30,579 bases of DNA from PFJX01 sp031426735 (GTDB taxonomy: Bacteria; Pseudomonadota; Gammaproteobacteria; Burkholderiales; Thiobacillaceae). Below the pieces are notes generated by a model that had not been told where the DNA came from, ran no database searches, and saw only the letters and a program-made list of their open reading frames with translations. The translations under genes and the position numbers were made by a program. Below are positions 1-9,135 of this stretch, one piece after another; the stretch's first letter is position 1, and every line of letters starts with the position of its first letter. The stretch lies in assembly GCA_031426735.1 (NCBI GenBank), contig JASJPK010000058.1:1-30579 (forward strand), in the 5' to 3' direction.

Positions 1-49
1 CCGCCCTTTCACGGCGGTAACGGGGGTTCGATTCCCCCTGGGGACGCCA
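1..49 (+). tRNA. tRNA-Glu (anticodon UUC), 5' part outside the window
   Basis: The first 49 bases match the 3' two thirds of a bacterial tRNA-Glu. The anticodon stem is CCGCC (1-5) with GGCGG (13-17), enclosing a seven-base loop with TTC at 8-10. A T-arm with GGTTCGATTCC follows, then the acceptor strand, and an encoded CCA at 47-49. The D-arm and 5' acceptor strand lie upstream of the window. Identity rests on the anticodon and on close resemblance to E. coli tRNA-Glu. Confidence 0.93.
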
Positions 50-56
50 GTAAAAC

Positions 57-88
57 AAAGGGTTAGCGAGTGATCGCTAACCCTTTTG
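57..88 (+). terminator. Rho-independent terminator after tRNA-Glu, probably bidirectional
   Basis: A perfect 10-bp stem (60-69 with 74-83) encloses a GTGA loop. It extends by three A-T pairs (57-59 with 84-86) and ends in a T run at 84-87. It lies 8 nt after the tRNA CCA end. The A-rich left flank gives a T-rich tail on the minus strand, so it can also stop transcription of the convergent operon whose last stop codon is at 124. Confidence 0.88.
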
Positions 89-123
89 TCTTTCTAAGTT
101 CCAGATCCCGCCACAGATTCAGC

Positions 124-3100
124 TCAAGCACGCGTTTCTTCCAGCGCGGTGAGCAGGACATCGACATCGACCGGCTTATGCAGGAAGCGGCTGGCGCCCC
201 AGCGCCGGGCGAGGTCGTCGGTCAAGGCATCGCTGAAACCGGTACACAGGATCACCGGCAGGTCGGGACGGTGCAGATGCAGCGCGGCGGTCAGTTCGAC
301 GCCGCTCAGTTCCGGCATGGTCTGGTCCGTCACGGCGGCGTCGAAATAAGTGGGATTTTCCTTGAAGGCGGCGAGGGCCTGCTTGGGCGAAGCGAATGCG
401 CTGACCCGCCAGCCCGCATCCTGCAGCGATTCGCTCAACAAGCGCAGGATGGCGGGCTCGTCGTCCACCACCAGTACGTGACCCGGTCTGCCGGTGCGTG
501 TGGCGGCGACTGCGGGAATGGTGCAGGGATCGCGCAGCAGACCGGTGGCCACCGGCAGGAAAATCTGGAAAAACGTGCCGCTGCCTGGCGCGGACATCAC
601 CCGGAAATGGCCGCCGGCACGTCTGACCAGGCCGTGCACCATGGCCAGGCCCATGCCGCTGCCCTTGCCGACTTCCTTGGTGGTGAAAAAGGGCTCGAAG
701 ATGCGCGGCAGGACTTGCGGCGAAATGCCCTCGCCATTGTCCGCCACGGTCAATTCGACATACTCGCCGGAGAAAATCTGGTGGCAGGCGAAACATTCGA
801 GCGACTCCACCCGGCGTCGATGCAACGAAACTGAAATCAGCCCGTTCTTGCCCACCGCGTCGCGCGCATTGATGACCAGGTTCACCAGGATCTGGTTGAA
901 CGCCACTGGATCGATGGCGATATCCGGCAGATCAGGCTCGAAGCGGTTCTCGATGCGAATGCTGCTTGGGATGGTGGCCGCCAGCATCTGCATCGCCGCC
1001 GTGGCCAGCGGTAGCGCCGCCAGCGGCTGGCCGGGGCGGCCGGGGCGGCCGGGTTGGTCGCGGCCGAAAGCGAGCATCTTGGCGACCAGATCGCGCGCAC
1101 GTTCGCCGGCAGTGACGATTTCGCGCAGGTAGCTGGCCAATTCGCAGTTCGGGTCGGGCACGTGTCGACGCAATGCCAACTTGGCAAAGCCGAGCACGCT
1201 GGACAGGATGTTGTTGAAATCGTGCGCGATGCCGCCGGTAAGTTGCCCCAGTGCTTCCATCTTCTGGGCCTGCTGGAGCTGGTGCTGGAGACGCTCCTGT
1301 TCCGCCTGCATCAGCTTGCGCTCGCTGATGTCCTCGGCGATGCCCAGGCTACCGGTGATGCGCCCGCTGCTGTCGCGCAGCGGTATCTTGGTCACCAACA
1401 CATCCCGCTGTTCGCCGAGATTGTCCCAGTTAGTCTCAAACTGCTCGGGTTCGCCACCCGCAAGCATGCGCTGGTCGTTGGCACGAAATTGCGCCGCCAG
1501 TTCGCTCGGGTAGATGTCGAAATCCGTCTTGCCTTCGATCTGTCCTGGCGTAAGGCCGCGCGCGCGGGCAAAAGTGGCGTTGCAGGAGACATAGACGCTG
1601 TCGGTGTTCTTATGCCAGATGACGAGCGGGATGTTTTCCAGCAGCAAGCGGTATTTGGCTTCGCTTGCCCGCAGCGCTTGTTCGGCTTCCTTCTGCTCGG
1701 TGATGTCCTGGACGGTGCCGAAGCCGCCGCACAACTGGTCTTCCTGATCGAAGCGGAGTTCCGCGCGTTCGCGCACCCATTTAACCTGCCCGTTCACCCG
1801 GATGCGATGTTCGATATCGTAAGGCGCGCCGGCCTGCGCAGCCCGCCACATGCGGTCGACATACGCCTGGTCATCCGGATGCACGCAGGACAGGAAAGTT
1901 TCGTAGGTCAGCGTGCTCCCCGCTTCGATCTCGAATATACGGTAGACCTGCTCGGACCATTGCAGGCGGCCGGCCCGCACATCCAGGTGCCAGCTGCCGA
2001 TATGCCCGAGCATCTGGGCGCGGATCAGGTCGGCCTGGCTGTTGCGCAGCGATTCCTCGGTGCGACGCATCTCGGTGATGTCCTCGCCGGCCGACAGCGT
2101 GCCGATCACCTCGCCTCGTGCGTCCCTGAGCACAGTGTTGCGCCAGGCGATCAGACGGGACTCTCCGGCAAGGGTCACGGTCAGATTTTCATAGTATTCG
2201 GGCATTTCGCCGGTGCCCTCGATCAACTGCTGAAAAATCCGGCTGGCCGCATCCCGGTCTTGCGGCGGCACGTACCGGTCGAACCAGTTGCCGCCCAGAC
2301 AACAGCCCACCGGGCCGCAGCCGAGCACCTCGCAGGTTTTGCGATTGACCAGAGTGAGGTTGCCTTGCCGGTCCAGCGCCACGACCATGACGCCGACCAG
2401 GTCGAGATAGGTCTGCGCCCGGTCGCGTTCGTTTTGCGCCGTATGGTCGCGCTCCGCCAGCGCGCCGGCCATGGCATCGACCTCGCCGGCCAGCTGGCTG
2501 ATTTCGTTGGAACTGGACGCGACACCGGTACGCGCCGTCAGGTCGCCCGCGGCGACGCGGCCGATGGTGTTGAAGATGGGCCGCAGCGGCCGGATGATCC
2601 AATGCCAGGCGCCCAGGCTCCCCACGGCCAAGCCCAGCGCAACTGCCAGCAACAGTCCGGCCAGGGCCAGCCAGAGCAGGTGGAGCGATTCAGCGTCGGC
2701 AAGTTGTTGCGGCACCCCCACCAGCAGCCTTGCATAGGGCCGCTCCGCCGGCCCCAGTGGTGCGTATGCGAACAGGCGAGTGGCGCCGTCCGGCCCGGCG
2801 CCACGGAATACGGTCGCTTGTTTCAGCTGGGCCAGCGTGCGCCAGAGCGTCGAGTCGCGGATGTTGCGGCCGATTCCGGCTTCGCTGTCCGGCTTGCGCA
2901 ACAAGTGGGTGCCGGCGACGTCGAAGATGGCATAGGCCGCCCCCGCCGGCAGATTTTCGAGCGAGGCGTGGGCATCGAGCCAGGACAGATTCAGGCTGGC
3001 CGCGAACAGGCCGATGACGCGGCCGTTGTCGACGAGCGGCAGCGTCGTCGTGGTAACGGCTGCACCGGTGCGGCGGCTGATGTGATATTCGCCGACCCGG

Positions 3101-3519
3101 AAGCCGGGGTCGGCCAGGCCGAAGCGGAACCAGCTCAAATCGGCCACGTTGAAGGTGCGCTTGGCGGCTACCGCGCTGCACAGGATGTCGCCGTTGCGTT
3201 GCACCACCTGCAGATTGTCGAGGAAGGGCGGCGCTTTCGCCTTCAGATCGGCCAGCAGCGACGCGCACGCCGCACCCTTGCCCGTATGCAATGCCGGCAT
3301 ATGCGACAGCATGGTCAGCAGCAGACGGGTTTCGTCGATCTGCGCGGCATGGCGCGCAGCGAGTTGCTCGGCCAACGTGTGGATGCGTTCCTGGTAATGC
3401 GCGCTGGAATGGTCGCGCAGCACGAAGGCGAAAGCGAAGATCACCGCGAATGCCGGCAGCGCCGCCGCCAGCATCAGCAGCATCAGGCGGGCGCGCAGGC
3501 TGGCAAACACCGGCTGCAC
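124..3519 (-). CDS. Hybrid sensor histidine kinase: periplasmic sensor, HAMP, three PAS, HisKA, HATPase, receiver
   Basis: Membrane-bound hybrid kinase of about 1131 residues, the last gene of the signalling operon. TM1 is at about 13-34, a Cache-like periplasmic region at about 35-298, TM2 at about 300-322, then HAMP and three PAS domains (about 395-510, 520-640, 645-765). The HisKA phospho-acceptor is H766 in GGIAHDFNN. The ATPase has LVNLVINARDAV, DNGEGI, FEPFFTTK and GSGMGLAMVHG. The C-terminal receiver starts VLVVDDE and has acceptor D1065. A CXXCH motif (909-913) lies inside the cytoplasmic ATPase domain, so c-type haem is unlikely there. The frame is open to an ATG at 3600, which would overlap the upstream gene by 77 bp; I prefer GTG at 3519, 4 nt after that gene's stop, with GTG at 3510 as an alternative. 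A 9-bp tandem repeat encodes PGRPGRPGQ. The gene is paralogous to the kinase at 6083-8059. The signal sensed is unknown. Confidence 0.88.
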   Translation of the reverse strand: MQPVFASLRARLMLLMLAAALPAFAVIFAFAFVLRDHSSAHYQERIHTLAEQLAARHAAQIDETRLLLTMLSHMPALHTGKGAACASLLADLKAKAPPFLDNLQVVQRNGDILCSAVAAKRTFNVADLSWFRFGLADPGFRVGEYHISRRTGAAVTTTTLPLVDNGRVIGLFAASLNLSWLDAHASLENLPAGAAYAIFDVAGTHLLRKPDSEAGIGRNIRDSTLWRTLAQLKQATVFRGAGPDGATRLFAYAPLGPAERPYARLLVGVPQQLADAESLHLLWLALAGLLLAVALGLAVGSLGAWHWIIRPLRPIFNTIGRVAAGDLTARTGVASSSNEISQLAGEVDAMAGALAERDHTAQNERDRAQTYLDLVGVMVVALDRQGNLTLVNRKTCEVLGCGPVGCCLGGNWFDRYVPPQDRDAASRIFQQLIEGTGEMPEYYENLTVTLAGESRLIAWRNTVLRDARGEVIGTLSAGEDITEMRRTEESLRNSQADLIRAQMLGHIGSWHLDVRAGRLQWSEQVYRIFEIEAGSTLTYETFLSCVHPDDQAYVDRMWRAAQAGAPYDIEHRIRVNGQVKWVRERAELRFDQEDQLCGGFGTVQDITEQKEAEQALRASEAKYRLLLENIPLVIWHKNTDSVYVSCNATFARARGLTPGQIEGKTDFDIYPSELAAQFRANDQRMLAGGEPEQFETNWDNLGEQRDVLVTKIPLRDSSGRITGSLGIAEDISERKLMQAEQERLQHQLQQAQKMEALGQLTGGIAHDFNNILSSVLGFAKLALRRHVPDPNCELASYLREIVTAGERARDLVAKMLAFGRDQPGRPGRPGQPLAALPLATAAMQMLAATIPSSIRIENRFEPDLPDIAIDPVAFNQILVNLVINARDAVGKNGLISVSLHRRRVESLECFACHQIFSGEYVELTVADNGEGISPQVLPRIFEPFFTTKEVGKGSGMGLAMVHGLVRRAGGHFRVMSAPGSGTFFQIFLPVATGLLRDPCTIPAVAATRTGRPGHVLVVDDEPAILRLLSESLQDAGWRVSAFASPKQALAAFKENPTYFDAAVTDQTMPELSGVELTAALHLHRPDLPVILCTGFSDALTDDLARRWGASRFLHKPVDVDVLLTALEETRA
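1031..1057. repeat. Three 9-bp tandem units inside the hybrid kinase gene
   Basis: Two perfect copies of CCGGGGCGG (1031-1039, 1040-1048) and a degenerate third (1049-1057) encode Pro-Gly-Arg repeats just after the HisKA domain. The unit is a multiple of three, so changes in copy number would alter linker length without a frameshift. Confidence 0.7.
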
Positions 3520-3523
3520 GCGT

Positions 3524-6076
3524 TCAGGTCGGGTGACGGCTATGGTCACCGATTTCCTGTGCAGGACGACCGATGTAGTAACCCTGCCCCATCTCGACAC
3601 CCAAGTCCTTCAGCGCTGCGAACACTTCGGCCGACTCGACGTGTTCGGCCACGACCTGAATATCCAGGCTGGAGGCGAGTTTGTGGATGGTCTCGACGAA
3701 AACCCTGTCCTTGTCGTTCTTCAGCATGTTCATCACGAAGTCGCCTTCGATCTTCACGAAATCGACCGGCAGCCGGCGCAGATACTGGAAGGACGAGAAG
3801 CCGGAGCCGAAATCGTCGATGGCCAGCTTGAAGCCGCACAGTTTCAGCTCGGCGACCAGCCGCTCCAGGATCAGCATGTTCTTCAAGGTGTCGCGCTCGG
3901 TGATCTCGAACACGATCTGACCGGGGGCGATGCCGCTTGCGGCCACGATCCGTTTCAGCGTATGCATGAAATCGGCCAGGGCCAGGGCGCGCGGCGACAG
4001 GTTGATGAAGATCTGACCGGTGTAGCCACGCGCGCTCGCCGCGTTGAGCGCCTTTTCCATGACCAGGGTGTCGAGCCGGTGGATGACGCCGGCTTTCTCG
4101 GCATACTCGATGAAGCGGCTGGCCTCGATGTGTTGATCGTCCAGACTCAGCCGGGACAGCACTTCGACGCCGACCTGGCGGCCGCTGCGCAGATCCAGGA
4201 TGGGCTGGAAGAAGGGTTCGATGCGGCCTTCGTTGACCGCGTTGACCACCATCACCATGGTCTCGTTCATGTCGCGATAGGCCGCCGCGATGTCGTCCTC
4301 GCCGGGGGTGCCGATCTGGTGTTTGCCGGCGCTCTTGGCCTTGTACATCATGTTGTCGGCGAACAGGAACAGGTCCTTGGCGTTCTCGGCATGCAGCGGG
4401 TAGACGGCCAGGCCGATCGAGGCGCTGCCCGAGATCGCGTTACCGGCAACGTCCAGCCGCATCGCCTCGATGGCGACCAGCATGCGTTGGGCGACACTAT
4501 GCGCGGTTTCCTGCACCACCTCGGGCAACAGCACGATGAATTCGTCGCCGCCGTAGCGCGCCATGATGTCGCCCGGCCGCAGCACCTGCTTGACCGTATC
4601 GGCGAACACCTGCAAGTAACGGTCGCCCACCGCGTGGCCGTGGCTGTCGTTGATCAGCTTGAAATTGTCGAGATCGATCACCATCAGGCCGAACTGGTAG
4701 CCATGGCGGCCGGCACGGGCGACTTCGTATTCGAACAGTTCCCAGAACACGCGCCGGTTGAACAGGTCGGTGAGCGGGTCGCGGGTGGCGTAATACTCCA
4801 TGTCGCGGGTGTATTTGTGGATCGCCTTGACCGAGCCGACCACGTTGATCATGGTCGACAGGATGCTGTCCATGACCAGACGCAGGGTGTCGTCGTCCAC
4901 CGCCGAGGCGTGCACGCCGATGCCGACGATGCCGCCGATCCTGGGCTGGTCGAGGATCAGCGCCTTGGTCTCCAGCACCACCGAACGGTAGTCGAGTTCC
5001 AGCTCGCCCACGCTGCCGGAGGGCGCGTGGTGATGCAGCGTCACCTGGGCCAGGCCGGACAGGCGCGGGTCGTCGGCGACCACGGAACGGATATGGTGTT
5101 CCATCATTTCCCGGGTCGCAGCCGACGGCGTCTGGCTCCAGAAAATTTCCAGGTCGAACATCTCGTCGTCGATCTGGAACACCGAAAACAGCACATGAGT
5201 CGGCATCACGGTATTGATTTCGGCGAGCAGGCGGGCGATGTATTCGCCCCAGTCGCGCACGACTTCCGAGGTGATGACGAATTTTTCCAACAAGCCGATC
5301 TCGAACTTCAGCACGCCCTTGTCCACCGCCACCGAGCGCAACTTCTCCACCAGGTCGCCCAGGTGCCCGAACAGGCGATTGAGTTCGTCGAAGCCGAGGT
5401 CGCGGCCGGAAAACTCCACTTTGCGCAGGTCGGCCACGGCGCCGATCGCGGCGGTAGCCTGGTCGACCGCCGCGATGGACTCCTCCAGGCGGCGATTGAC
5501 GCGCCAGACCACCAGGCCGGTGACGCCGAACAGGATCGGAGCGGCGGCCAGCAACCAACTCAGGAAGTCACGCCGCGCCAGCGCGATCAAGGGGCCGAAA
5601 TCCTGTTTGACCTCGATCACGCCGAGCACGTCGCCGCTTTTCGCGCTGGCATGGCAACGCAGGCAACGCGCGTCGGCAAGCAAGGGCTTCAGATGGCGCA
5701 CGCCGCCTGCAGGCGCCAACACGATCGCCTGGCCTTGCGCGAACACCTGACGCAGCGGTGCATCCAGCGGCGGCTGTTCGATCTGGCCGTAATCCGCCGC
5801 CACCGCCGGGCTGCGATAGATCTGAACCAGGTTGGCCGCGTTGCCGCTGGCCTGGCGCACGGCGGCCAGATAGGCCTCGGTCTGGGCGCGATTCCAGCCG
5901 GTACTCATCAGCTGGTACATGCCGATGAAGGTCGACTCGGCCAGCGCATTCGCCGCGACGCGGGCATTTTCGCGCACGGTATGGTCGAGCACGCGGCTGA
6001 CCGCGTAATAACCGATGGCGAAGAAGGTGACCGCGACGGCCGCCGATGCGCCGAGGATGAAGGTGCGAATACGCAT
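3524..6076 (-). CDS. Membrane GGDEF-EAL c-di-GMP enzyme with periplasmic CXXCH sensor domain
   Basis: An 850-residue inner-membrane protein predicted to make and/or degrade c-di-GMP. TM1 (about 8-28) and TM2 (about 193-211) flank a periplasmic region with CLRCH at 138-142, a c-type haem attachment motif. The region resembles DUF3365/Tll0287-like haem sensors. A HAMP-like linker and a GAF-like region follow. GGDEF is intact at 509-513, with an inhibitory I-site RPGD at 500-503, exactly five residues upstream. The EAL domain has EVL (638-640) in the signature position, plus NLSP, FEITE, DDFGSG, KIEGDF and AEHVE motifs, so the catalytic residues appear kept. The ATG at 6076 lies 6 nt after the stop of the upstream kinase gene, and the stop is 4 nt before the likely start of the next kinase gene. 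Which activity dominates cannot be read from sequence. Confidence 0.92.
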   Translation of the reverse strand: MRIRTFILGASAAVAVTFFAIGYYAVSRVLDHTVRENARVAANALAESTFIGMYQLMSTGWNRAQTEAYLAAVRQASGNAANLVQIYRSPAVAADYGQIEQPPLDAPLRQVFAQGQAIVLAPAGGVRHLKPLLADARCLRCHASAKSGDVLGVIEVKQDFGPLIALARRDFLSWLLAAAPILFGVTGLVVWRVNRRLEESIAAVDQATAAIGAVADLRKVEFSGRDLGFDELNRLFGHLGDLVEKLRSVAVDKGVLKFEIGLLEKFVITSEVVRDWGEYIARLLAEINTVMPTHVLFSVFQIDDEMFDLEIFWSQTPSAATREMMEHHIRSVVADDPRLSGLAQVTLHHHAPSGSVGELELDYRSVVLETKALILDQPRIGGIVGIGVHASAVDDDTLRLVMDSILSTMINVVGSVKAIHKYTRDMEYYATRDPLTDLFNRRVFWELFEYEVARAGRHGYQFGLMVIDLDNFKLINDSHGHAVGDRYLQVFADTVKQVLRPGDIMARYGGDEFIVLLPEVVQETAHSVAQRMLVAIEAMRLDVAGNAISGSASIGLAVYPLHAENAKDLFLFADNMMYKAKSAGKHQIGTPGEDDIAAAYRDMNETMVMVVNAVNEGRIEPFFQPILDLRSGRQVGVEVLSRLSLDDQHIEASRFIEYAEKAGVIHRLDTLVMEKALNAASARGYTGQIFINLSPRALALADFMHTLKRIVAASGIAPGQIVFEITERDTLKNMLILERLVAELKLCGFKLAIDDFGSGFSSFQYLRRLPVDFVKIEGDFVMNMLKNDKDRVFVETIHKLASSLDIQVVAEHVESAEVFAALKDLGVEMGQGYYIGRPAQEIGDHSRHPT

Positions 6077-6082
6077 GGTGCT

Positions 6083-8059
6083 TCAGGCTCCGGGTAAACG
6101 CGCGCGGCTGGCGGTCGCGCGGTGCGAATCGGTGGTCGGGCCGGCGTTTTCATTCAGCGTGGCCAGCGTCGTCAACAACAGGTCGGTATCGACGGGTTTC
6201 AGGAAAAAATAGCCGATGCCCATCTCGCGCGCGGTCTCGGCGTCGAGCCGATCGCTGTAGCCGCTGCACAGGATGGCGCCGAAATCGGGGCGCAGTTCGC
6301 GCATGGCGAGGATCATTTCACTACCGGTCATGCCGGGCATCGAATAGTCACTGATTACACCATCGTACGCGTAGGGCGTCGCCCGAAATGCAGTCAGCGC
6401 CAGAATCGGGTCGTTGAAGCTGCTCACCCGCCAGTCCGCGGCTTGCAGGCCGCTCTCCAGCAGACGCAGGATGGCCGCTTCGTCGTCCACCACGAGGACA
6501 TGCTTTCTTTTTCCGCCGGCTGCCACGGCCGCTGCCGCAACGGGCGCATTCGCATACGCGGCGGGCGCGGCCGCCGGCAGGAATATCCGGAAAGTGGTAC
6601 CGCTGCCCGGCTCGCTGGTCACTTCGAAATGGCCGTCGGCACGGCGCACCAGGCCATGCACCATGGCCAGTCCCATGCCGCTGCCTTTGCCGACTGCCTT
6701 GGTGGTGAAAAACGGTTCGAAGATATGGGGCATGACCTCCGGCGCGATGCCCTGGCCATCGTCGGTCACGGTCAGCTCCAAGTAATCGCCGGAGAAGGTG
6801 TGATGGCACGCCGAGCAATTCAGCTGTTCGACGCGACGTCGGCGCAGGCCGATCCGGATATGGCCGCTGCCATTGAGGGCATCGCGCGCATTGATCAGCA
6901 GGTTCAACAGCATTTGGTGAAAGGCCACCGGGTCGATGGCAATATCCGGCAGATCCTGCGCCGGATCGATGTCGATACGAATGCCGGCCGGGATGGTGGC
7001 GGACAGCATTTTCACGGCTTCATCGAGCAAAGGTGCCGGCGCGATCGGGCGTGCCGCGTGGCCGGGCTGGGCGCGGCCGAAAGCGAGCATCTTGGAGACC
7101 AGATCGCGCGCCCGCTCGCCGGCCACGATGATCTCGCGCATGTATTCGGCCAGTTCGCCGGCCGGATCGGGCGCATGCCGGCGCAGCGCCAACTTGGCGA
7201 AGCCGAGCACGCTGGCCAGGATGTTGTTGAAATCGTGCGCGATGCCGCCGGTGAGATGGCCCAGCGCTTCCATTTTCTGCGCCTGCTGGAGCTGCGCCTG
7301 CAAGCGCTCCTGTTCTGCCTGGAGTTGCCGACGCTCGGTGATGTCCTCGCCCGAGGAAAGCATGCCGATGATGCGACCGGACGGGTCGCGCAGCGCGCGG
7401 TTGTGCCAGGCGACCAGGCGCTCCTGTTTCTTCGCGGTGCGGACCAGGCCTTCGTGAAACTCCGTGCCCTGCTCATCGCCGGCCAGCAGGCGTTGCAACA
7501 GGGCTCGCCCCGCTTCGCGTTCCGCTTCGGGAAGCCACTGCTCGAACCAGTTGACGCCTGGGTTGCAGTCCTCCGGCTTGCAGCCGAGCACGCTGCAGGT
7601 GGTGCGATTGGCCAGGGCGATATTGCCCTTGGCGTTGATCGCCACGACCATCACCCCGACGATGTCCAGGTACGCCTGGGCGCGGTCGCGCGCTTCGGTC
7701 AGCGCCTGGTCGCGCCGCGCCAGGGCCTCGGCCATGCGGTCGACCTCGGAGGCCAGCTTGCTGATTTCGTCTTCATGCACCCGCGCCATGGCAATGCGCG
7801 TGGAGAGATCGCCGCCGGCCACGCGGCGGACCGCATTGAGCACCGGTTGCATGGAGCCCAGGACGAAGGTGGCGCCATAGATCCAGACCAGTGCCAGGAT
7901 CAGCAGGGTCAGCGCAATCAGGCCGGGTACGACATATCCCGCCAGCACTTCGCTCGACGGCTGTCCGGCAAGCCAGACCAGCGTGACCAGGGCGGGCATG
8001 GCCCCGGCCAGCATCAGCAAGAGGAGTCGCGTCCGCGGCGCTTGCAGCGGTGTGTTCAT
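6083..8059 (-). CDS. Hybrid sensor histidine kinase: two TM, HAMP, PAS, HisKA, HATPase, receiver
   Basis: A 658-residue membrane kinase. Two TM helices (about 10-30 and 42-66) are separated by only a short loop, so sensing is probably by membrane or cytoplasm rather than a periplasmic domain. HAMP is at about 70-120 and one PAS at about 130-245. HisKA has H275 in GGIAHDFNN. The ATPase contains LLNLLINARDAL, DDGQGI, FEPFFTTK and GSGMGLAMVHG. The C-terminal receiver starts HVLVVDDE and has acceptor D571. The start ATG at 8059 overlaps the stop of the upstream REC-HD-GYP gene as ATGA, with a GGAAGGGGGG ribosome site just before it; longer readings of this frame run inside that gene and are rejected. 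It is closely related to the 124-3519 kinase, sharing PAS cysteines (155, 160, 165) and a CXXCH at 415-419. The receiver may relay phosphate to neighbouring receiver proteins (inference). Confidence 0.91.
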   Translation of the reverse strand: MNTPLQAPRTRLLLLMLAGAMPALVTLVWLAGQPSSEVLAGYVVPGLIALTLLILALVWIYGATFVLGSMQPVLNAVRRVAGGDLSTRIAMARVHEDEISKLASEVDRMAEALARRDQALTEARDRAQAYLDIVGVMVVAINAKGNIALANRTTCSVLGCKPEDCNPGVNWFEQWLPEAEREAGRALLQRLLAGDEQGTEFHEGLVRTAKKQERLVAWHNRALRDPSGRIIGMLSSGEDITERRQLQAEQERLQAQLQQAQKMEALGHLTGGIAHDFNNILASVLGFAKLALRRHAPDPAGELAEYMREIIVAGERARDLVSKMLAFGRAQPGHAARPIAPAPLLDEAVKMLSATIPAGIRIDIDPAQDLPDIAIDPVAFHQMLLNLLINARDALNGSGHIRIGLRRRRVEQLNCSACHHTFSGDYLELTVTDDGQGIAPEVMPHIFEPFFTTKAVGKGSGMGLAMVHGLVRRADGHFEVTSEPGSGTTFRIFLPAAAPAAYANAPVAAAAVAAGGKRKHVLVVDDEAAILRLLESGLQAADWRVSSFNDPILALTAFRATPYAYDGVISDYSMPGMTGSEMILAMRELRPDFGAILCSGYSDRLDAETAREMGIGYFFLKPVDTDLLLTTLATLNENAGPTTDSHRATASRARLPGA

Positions 8060-9135
8060 GTCCCCCCTTCCGACGGGCGACCCCAGGTCAGCGCACCGGT
8101 ATTCAGGATGTCCCGGAAGATCGACATGCCCAGATCTTCCAGCTGCTCGTGGCGCGGCATCAGGTCTTCCGGATGGCGCGCCAGCAGGTCGAGAAAGGCG
8201 CGGGTCAGCTCGGGGTCGCGCCAGCCCCGGTTGGCTTCTTCCTGCAGCAAGCGGGCGACTTCCGCCGTCGGCAGGGCGGATTTGTAGGGCCGCTCGAAGG
8301 TCAGCGCATCGTGGATATCGACCAGCTGAAAAACCCGGGCAAGAAGCGGAATGTCCGCCCCTTTCGTGCGGTTCGGATAACCGCTGCCATCCCAGCGTTC
8401 GTGGTGGCTCAGGATGATCTCGGCCGCATCGTGCATGCGCCGCATGCCGCTGACCAGGCGTTCGCCGATGACGGTATGCGATTCCATGATGACCCATTCT
8501 TCTTCGGTCAGCCGGCCGGGCTTCAGCAGGATGGCATCGGGGATGCCGAGCTTGCCGATATCGTGCAGAACGGCGCCGCGGCGCAGCACGATCAGCTCAT
8601 CGGCGGACAAGCCGAGGGCCTGACCGAAGACCACGGCGTTGTGGGCGACGCGGGCGACGTGGTCGCCGGTATGGCGGTCGCGCGCCTCGGCCATGCGGGC
8701 CTGCGCGAACAGTATCGATTCGGCGTCTTCCAGTTGATCGGTCAGCCGCTTGTGCGCCACGGCGGCATCCACCCGCGCGATCAGTTCGAGCGGGTCGTAC
8801 GGTTTGCGGATGTAGTCGTTGGCGCCCAGATGCAGCGACTCGGCGATGGCATCGCTGCTGTCGCCCAGGCCGGAGACCATGATGATGGGCAGCAAATGCT
8901 GGTTCATTTCCTGACGGACCATCAGCAGAACCCCATAGCCGTCCAGTATCGGCATCTGGCGGTCCAGCAACACGCAATCGAAATCGGCGCCGTGCAGCCA
9001 TTCAACGGCTTGACGACCGTCGGCAGCCTCGAATACCTCATGCCTTGGCGAAGCCAGGGTAGCGGCAGCCAGGCGTCGCTGGCCGGCATCGTCATCGACG
9101 ATCAGGATGCGATAGGGCGGCGTGGCAAGGGTCAT
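8056..9135 (-). CDS. Response regulator with HD-GYP c-di-GMP phosphodiesterase output
   Basis: A soluble 359-residue protein, RpfG-like in architecture. An N-terminal receiver (about 9-125) has the acidic pair VDDD, phospho-acceptor D58 and the KP motif in YIRKPYD. The HD-GYP domain (about 150-345) contains LHDIGKLGIPD, HTVIGERL, HHERWDGSGYP and VDIHDALTFERPYK, so the metal-binding and GYP signatures are complete and the protein should hydrolyse c-di-GMP. The start is an ATG overlapping the stop of the HTH-REC gene (ATGA) with GGAAG upstream; its own stop overlaps the next kinase's start. Likely phosphorylated by one or both hybrid kinases of the operon (inference). Confidence 0.93.
   Translation of the reverse strand: MTLATPPYRILIVDDDAGQRRLAAATLASPRHEVFEAADGRQAVEWLHGADFDCVLLDRQMPILDGYGVLLMVRQEMNQHLLPIIMVSGLGDSSDAIAESLHLGANDYIRKPYDPLELIARVDAAVAHKRLTDQLEDAESILFAQARMAEARDRHTGDHVARVAHNAVVFGQALGLSADELIVLRRGAVLHDIGKLGIPDAILLKPGRLTEEEWVIMESHTVIGERLVSGMRRMHDAAEIILSHHERWDGSGYPNRTKGADIPLLARVFQLVDIHDALTFERPYKSALPTAEVARLLQEEANRGWRDPELTRAFLDLLARHPEDLMPRHEQLEDLGMSIFRDILNTGALTWGRPSEGGT

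Noticed and set aside
1..120. tRNA-Glu 3' end as an integration site of a mobile element
   Set aside because: No repeat of the tRNA 3' end was noticed elsewhere in the window and no integrase is present; a normal terminator follows.
780..795. CXXCH in the kinase ATPase domains as c-type haem sites
   Set aside because: The domains are cytoplasmic, whereas c-type haem is attached in the periplasm. A redox or metal role is more likely.
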